17,882 bases of DNA, from contig CANHBU010000003.1 of the NCBI GenBank assembly GCA_947458345.1, positions 1-17,882 on the forward strand. The letters are read 5' to 3'. This document shows, one piece after another, positions 14,855 to 17,882 of this stretch. A program made the position numbers and the translations under genes. A model generated the notes under the pieces. That model did not search any database, had not been told where the DNA came from, and saw only the letters and a list, made by a program, of their open reading frames with translations. This DNA is from Comamonadaceae bacterium (lineage in GTDB: Bacteria > Pseudomonadota > Gammaproteobacteria > Burkholderiales > Burkholderiaceae_C). Each line of letters starts with the position of its first letter. Within the stretch, counting starts at the first letter, position 1.

Positions 14855-16158
14855 TATCCCCCCTTAAGGCCGTAACCCATGGTCTGCGGCAGCCACAGCA
14901 CAATTTGCGGAAACACGGTAATGGCCACCAGCAAGCCGATGAGCAGCAGCAAGAAGGGCCAGCCCTCTTTCATCATCTCGCCGATCGGAATGCCGGTCAG
15001 CGCCTTGGTGACAAACAGCAGCATGCCAAAGGGCGGATGAATCAGCCCGATCATCATGTTGAGCACCACCAGCACGCCAAAGTGCACCAGGTCGACGCCC
15101 AGCATCTTGGCTGCGGGCAGCAGCATGGGCACGAACACCAGCAGCAAGACCGAGACATCCAGAAAGCAGCCCAGAATCAGGAACAGGGCATTGACCATGA
15201 ACAAAAACTGCAGGCGGCTCAGTTGCAGGCTGTCGACCCAGGCGGCCATGGCCTGCGGCACGCCCTCGGCGGTGAAGGCGTAATTGAGCATGAAGGAGCC
15301 GGCCAGGATGATGGTGATGACCGCACTGGCCCGGGTCGATTCGAGCACCACGCCCCAAAACGAGCGCCAGTTCAGGGCCCTGAACACAAAAGCGGCCAGG
15401 ATCAGCGCATGCAAGGCGGCCACCGCTGCGGCCTCGGTGGGCGTGAACGCCCCCGAATAAATGCCACCGAGCAGCACAATCGGCATGGACAGCGGCAGCG
15501 CCCCCCTGAACACAATGCCCGGCCACTGTTTGAGCGGGATCGGCTCTTCGCGCGGCATGTTGCGCTTGCGCGCGATCCAGGCCACCACGGCCATCATGAT
15601 GAGGGTCATGCACACGCCGGGCATGACCCCGCCCAGAAACAGGGCGCCGACCGAGGCGCCCGAGACGAGCGCATAAATGACCATCGGAATCGAGGGCGGG
15701 ATGATGGGGCCCAGCGTGGCGCTGGCCACCACCACAGCGCCAGCAAAGCCGCGGGAGTATTCCGGCTTTTTGAGCATCTGGCGAATGGTCACCAGGCCGG
15801 GGCCGGCGGCATCGGCAATTGCACTGCCGCTCATGCCTGAGAAGATGACGCTGACCAAGATATCGACCTGCGCCAGGCCGCCGCGCATGCGCCCGACCAG
15901 AATGCGGCAAAAGTCAAAGATGCGCTCGCTGACCGTACCGGCATTCATGATGTTGGCGGCAAACACGAACAGCGGCACCGCCAGCAGCACGTAGCTGTTG
16001 TACAGGCCATTGCTCACCTGCTCGGCCACCAGTCCCAGATCCTGGCCCTTGACCAGCAGGTAGGCCACGCCCGACATCAGCATCGAAAAGCCAATCGGCA
16101 TGCGCAGCAGCATGCCGGCCACCACAACGCCCGCCAGGGCCCACAGTGCAGCGCTCAT
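14854..16158 (-). CDS. dctM: TRAP transporter large permease (DctM)
   Basis: Large membrane subunit of the DctPQM importer, 434 aa and about 12 hydrophobic segments, consistent with the family. Diagnostic stretches are LRMPIGFSMLMSG near the N terminus, VPLFVFAANIMNAG, the FSGMSGSAIADAAGPG loop, ATLGPIIPPSIPMVIYALVS, GGIYSGAFTPTEAAAVAA, and near the end GLIHPPFGMLLFVT. The ATG overlaps the dctQ stop (ATGA), and the TAG overlaps the GTG of the following kinase, so all three are coupled. AGGGG lies 10 nt before the start. It transports together with DctQ using the ion gradient; ligand is set by DctP. Confidence 0.95.
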   Translation of the reverse strand: MSAALWALAGVVVAGMLLRMPIGFSMLMSGVAYLLVKGQDLGLVAEQVSNGLYNSYVLLAVPLFVFAANIMNAGTVSERIFDFCRILVGRMRGGLAQVDILVSVIFSGMSGSAIADAAGPGLVTIRQMLKKPEYSRGFAGAVVVASATLGPIIPPSIPMVIYALVSGASVGALFLGGVMPGVCMTLIMMAVVAWIARKRNMPREEPIPLKQWPGIVFRGALPLSMPIVLLGGIYSGAFTPTEAAAVAALHALILAAFVFRALNWRSFWGVVLESTRASAVITIILAGSFMLNYAFTAEGVPQAMAAWVDSLQLSRLQFLFMVNALFLILGCFLDVSVLLLVFVPMLLPAAKMLGVDLVHFGVLVVLNMMIGLIHPPFGMLLFVTKALTGIPIGEMMKEGWPFLLLLIGLLVAITVFPQIVLWLPQTMGYGLKGG

Positions 16159-16634
16159 GAGGGCAGCCCCTGGTCTTCAAGGCCTTGGCCGCGCAGGGCC
16201 TGCCAGATGCCCCAGACGCTGCGCAGCACCAGCGCGGCCAGCAGCAGCACAAAGGGCATGAACACCCACTGAAAGGACAGCCCCAGCACCGGCGTGCCTT
16301 CGCGCGCCATAAAGCGCACATAGTCCCAGCTCGCCGGCAGGGCCACGCCCGCCAAGCCGCCGATCATGAGATGGCCCACCACGCGCATGGCGCGCCGCGC
16401 CGGCTTGCCCACGCTGTTCCAGAGCAGGTCGAACACCACCTGCTCGCGCTCGCTGACCATGACGGCCGAGGCCCAGAGGATGACCCACAGGTACAGGATC
16501 ACCGCCAGCTCATCGGTCCAGGGCAGCGGCCGGTTAAAACCAAAGCGCGCCGCGATCTGGATCAGAAAGACAGCAAACAGGCACAAGAAGAGCAAGCCGC
16601 CCAAACCATGGGCGGCGCGGCGCAGCAGCTGCAT
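16155..16634 (-). CDS. dctQ: TRAP transporter small permease (DctQ)
   Basis: Small membrane subunit of 159 aa with four predicted helices, normal for DctQ. The family signature appears in FLIQIAARFGFNRPLPWTDE followed by LAVILYLWVILWASAVMVSE, including the conserved R-F-x-x-x-x-x-P-W-T-(D/E)-E pattern. It starts 3 nt after the dctP stop and its own stop overlaps the dctM start by 4 nt (ATGA). No separate ribosome site is evident, consistent with coupling to dctP. Confidence 0.93.
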   Translation of the reverse strand: MQLLRRAAHGLGGLLFLCLFAVFLIQIAARFGFNRPLPWTDELAVILYLWVILWASAVMVSEREQVVFDLLWNSVGKPARRAMRVVGHLMIGGLAGVALPASWDYVRFMAREGTPVLGLSFQWVFMPFVLLLAALVLRSVWGIWQALRGQGLEDQGLPS

Positions 16635-16637
16635 CGA

Positions 16638-17648
16638 TCAGCGGGTGTTGTTGATGCGATCGAGCAGGCCTGCGGGCCAGACCTTGGCGTAGTCGGACTT
16701 GCCATAGGTGTCTTGCACCGCTTTGCGGAAAGCATCGGCATCCGGCGTGGTCACTTGCAAGCCCTGCTGCTTGAAGAAGTCGACGATCTGGCCTTCCTCT
16801 TTGATGCGGTTTTCATTGTTGTACTGCGCCGCCGCCTGGGCTGCCGCGCGCACGCTTTGCTTTTGCGCAGCGCTCAGGGCGTTCCAGGTTTTGTTGGAAA
16901 TGGCAATGAAGATGCCGTCGACCAGGTGGTTGGTCAGCACCAGTTGCTTGGTGACCTCAAAGAACTTGGCCGCGCGCACGGTGGGCAGCGGATTGTCCTG
17001 GCCGTCGATGGTGCCGGTCTTCAGACCCAGATAGACCTCGCCGAAGGCCAGCGGGGTGGCCGTTGCGCCCAGTGCCTCGCCCAGGAAGAGCCACTCCTTG
17101 GAGCCCGGCATGCGCAGCTTGACGCCCTTGAGGTCGGCCGGGGTGCGCACATTGCGCACTTCGCGCAGATTGACCTGGCGCGTGCCCAGGTAGACGGTCG
17201 AGAGCACCGTCACGTCCATCTTGTCAGAGACGGTCTTGAAGAGCTGCTCGCCGATCGGGCCGTTGAACACCTTTTGCTGGTGCTGCGGATCGCGCACCAC
17301 ATAGCCTGCGGTGAAGATCGAGAACTCGGGCACCATCTTGGCAATGTCGAAAGCGGAAATCGACGACAACTCCAGGTTGCCGCGCGCCATCGCCGCCGGC
17401 TCGGTGCCCTGTTTGAACAAAGAGGCGTTCAGATTGATCTGCACATCGAACTGGTTGGCGTTGGACTTTTCCAGCGTGTCCTTGAACACGGTCCACATCT
17501 TGGCGTGCCAGTCGTCGGGAACAGCCGGGGTGGAAATACGCATCGGGATCTTGGCCTGAGCCAGGGCTTGGCCGGCCATGCCGCACAGGGCCAGGGCCGA
17601 GACGCTGGCGGCGATCAGGCCGCGGCGCAGGGTGAAAGTTGAGGTCAT
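16638..17648 (-). CDS. dctP: TRAP transporter substrate-binding protein (DctP family)
   Basis: Periplasmic receptor of the DctPQM system, 336 aa. A signal peptide (MTSTFTLRRGLIAASVSALA, cleavage after ALA at residue 30) is followed by the DctP/SiaP fold. It has the Arg179 region DLKGVKLRMPGS, where the conserved Arg holds the ligand carboxylate, the GATATPLAFGEVYLGLKTG stretch, and TIDGQDNPLPTVRAAKFFEV. The ATG at 17648 is fixed by AAGGAG with 6-nt spacing; an in-frame ATG at 17708 would overlap the preceding gene and precede the signal peptide. A carboxylate-bearing ligand is expected from the Arg. The aldolase-family gene before it and PfkB kinase after it suggest a sugar acid or sialic-acid-like compound, by inference. 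Confidence 0.93.
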   Translation of the reverse strand: MTSTFTLRRGLIAASVSALALCGMAGQALAQAKIPMRISTPAVPDDWHAKMWTVFKDTLEKSNANQFDVQINLNASLFKQGTEPAAMARGNLELSSISAFDIAKMVPEFSIFTAGYVVRDPQHQQKVFNGPIGEQLFKTVSDKMDVTVLSTVYLGTRQVNLREVRNVRTPADLKGVKLRMPGSKEWLFLGEALGATATPLAFGEVYLGLKTGTIDGQDNPLPTVRAAKFFEVTKQLVLTNHLVDGIFIAISNKTWNALSAAQKQSVRAAAQAAAQYNNENRIKEEGQIVDFFKQQGLQVTTPDADAFRKAVQDTYGKSDYAKVWPAGLLDRINNTR

Positions 17649-17704
17649 AGCGGTCTCCTTGTCAGTGTTGCTTGAGGGAACAGGTGGGATAGCGGGGTGA
17701 AAAC

Positions 17705-17882
17705 TCATTCGCGCGCGCGATCGATGCCAAAGGCCTCGATCGTCGCAGAAAACTGGGCGTGCGCCTGCGCACTCAGCGGCATCAGGGGTGCGCGCACGCG
17801 CAACCAGCCGGGATCGCGGTGCAAGGTGGCCATCACGCTTTTGAGCGCGGGCATGAGCGAATGGGGTTTGATCATTTCGAGC
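17705..17882 (-). CDS. Dihydrodipicolinate synthase/N-acetylneuraminate lyase family protein, C-terminal 58 residues
   Basis: The frame enters from the right edge and ends at a TGA at 17705-17707, 56 nt before the dctP start. The visible tail includes MIKPHSLMPALKSVMATLHR and DPGWLRVRAPLMPLSA, matching the C-terminal helices of the DapA/NAL class I aldolase family (the typical VKAAL...LRPPLVPLS pattern). The catalytic Lys and Tyr lie outside the window, so the reaction cannot be settled. In operons with DctPQM and a sugar kinase such proteins are usually sugar-acid aldolases or dehydratases rather than lysine-biosynthetic DapA. The end is 3'-complete and 5'-truncated by the window. Confidence 0.72.
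   Translation of the reverse strand, partial: LEMIKPHSLMPALKSVMATLHRDPGWLRVRAPLMPLSAQAHAQFSATIEAFGIDRARE

Noticed and set aside
14794..15840. Open plus-strand frame of 348 codons rich in His/Gln opposite dctM
   Set aside because: The His/Gln richness comes from reading complementary codons of a hydrophobic membrane protein; no independent support.
16185..17642. Open plus-strand frame of 485 codons opposite dctQ and dctP
   Set aside because: Antisense to two clear TRAP genes; translation is repetitive in His/Gln/Arg/Gly and has no recognisable fold or ribosome site.
1..17882. CRISPR arrays, tRNA/rRNA genes, prophage or defence genes
   Set aside because: No spaced repeats, no tRNA cloverleaf or rRNA signature and no phage or restriction/defence motifs were seen in genes or gaps on either strand.

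Overview
The window (17.9 kb, high GC, dense, mostly short gaps) looks like chromosome from a betaproteobacterium of order Burkholderiales, probably Comamonadaceae. That placement is inference: it rests on the codon and GC character, the split methionine synthase (a free-standing ~350-aa homocysteine methyltransferase module), and the abundance of solute-binding-protein transporters of ABC, TAXI-TRAP and DctP-TRAP type.

Layout. (1) 1-2379, minus: a general L-amino-acid ABC transporter, binding protein (aapJ-like) followed by permease aapQ-like and the first 12 codons of aapM-like, with a hairpin/T-tract terminator between binding protein and permeases. (2) 2584-4858, minus: recQ helicase behind a small rhodanese. 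(3) 4972-7323, plus: the homocysteine S-methyltransferase module of MetH, apparently starting on a leaderless mRNA, and an amidase 9 nt downstream. (4) 7433-11900, plus: a TAXI-type TRAP binding protein, a fused TRAP permease and a DadA-like FAD amine/amino-acid oxidoreductase. Two hairpins, the second a good intrinsic terminator, lie between binding protein and permease. (5) 12009-13945: a small accessory-looking patch with an unrecognised 190-aa protein, a decayed IS3-family transposase fragment on the minus strand (12568-12759), and a secreted protein joining an LprI/DUF1311 domain to a DUF3298 domain. (6) 13946-17882, minus: an operon reading dihydrodipicolinate-synthase/NAL-family aldolase (C-terminal end only), dctP, dctQ, dctM and a ribokinase-like PfkB kinase, with overlapping or nearly touching junctions.

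How it works together. Three separate high-affinity uptake systems are present, each with catabolic or attenuating context: amino acids (ABC), an unknown probably amino- or carboxylate-bearing solute oxidised by the FAD enzyme (TAXI), and a sugar or sugar-acid handled by a kinase and an aldolase-family lyase (DctPQM). In the ABC and TAXI loci the binding-protein gene is followed by a hairpin that would make it the most abundant transcript segment.

Nothing here is clearly a new class of system. The items most worth following are the LprI-DUF3298 lysozyme-linked fusion, the TAXI transporter paired with a flavin oxidase, the terminator that abuts the fused-permease start codon, the leaderless metH start, and the IS3 relic. 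No tRNA, rRNA, CRISPR array or intact mobile element was seen. All family assignments come from reading motifs, not from database searches.
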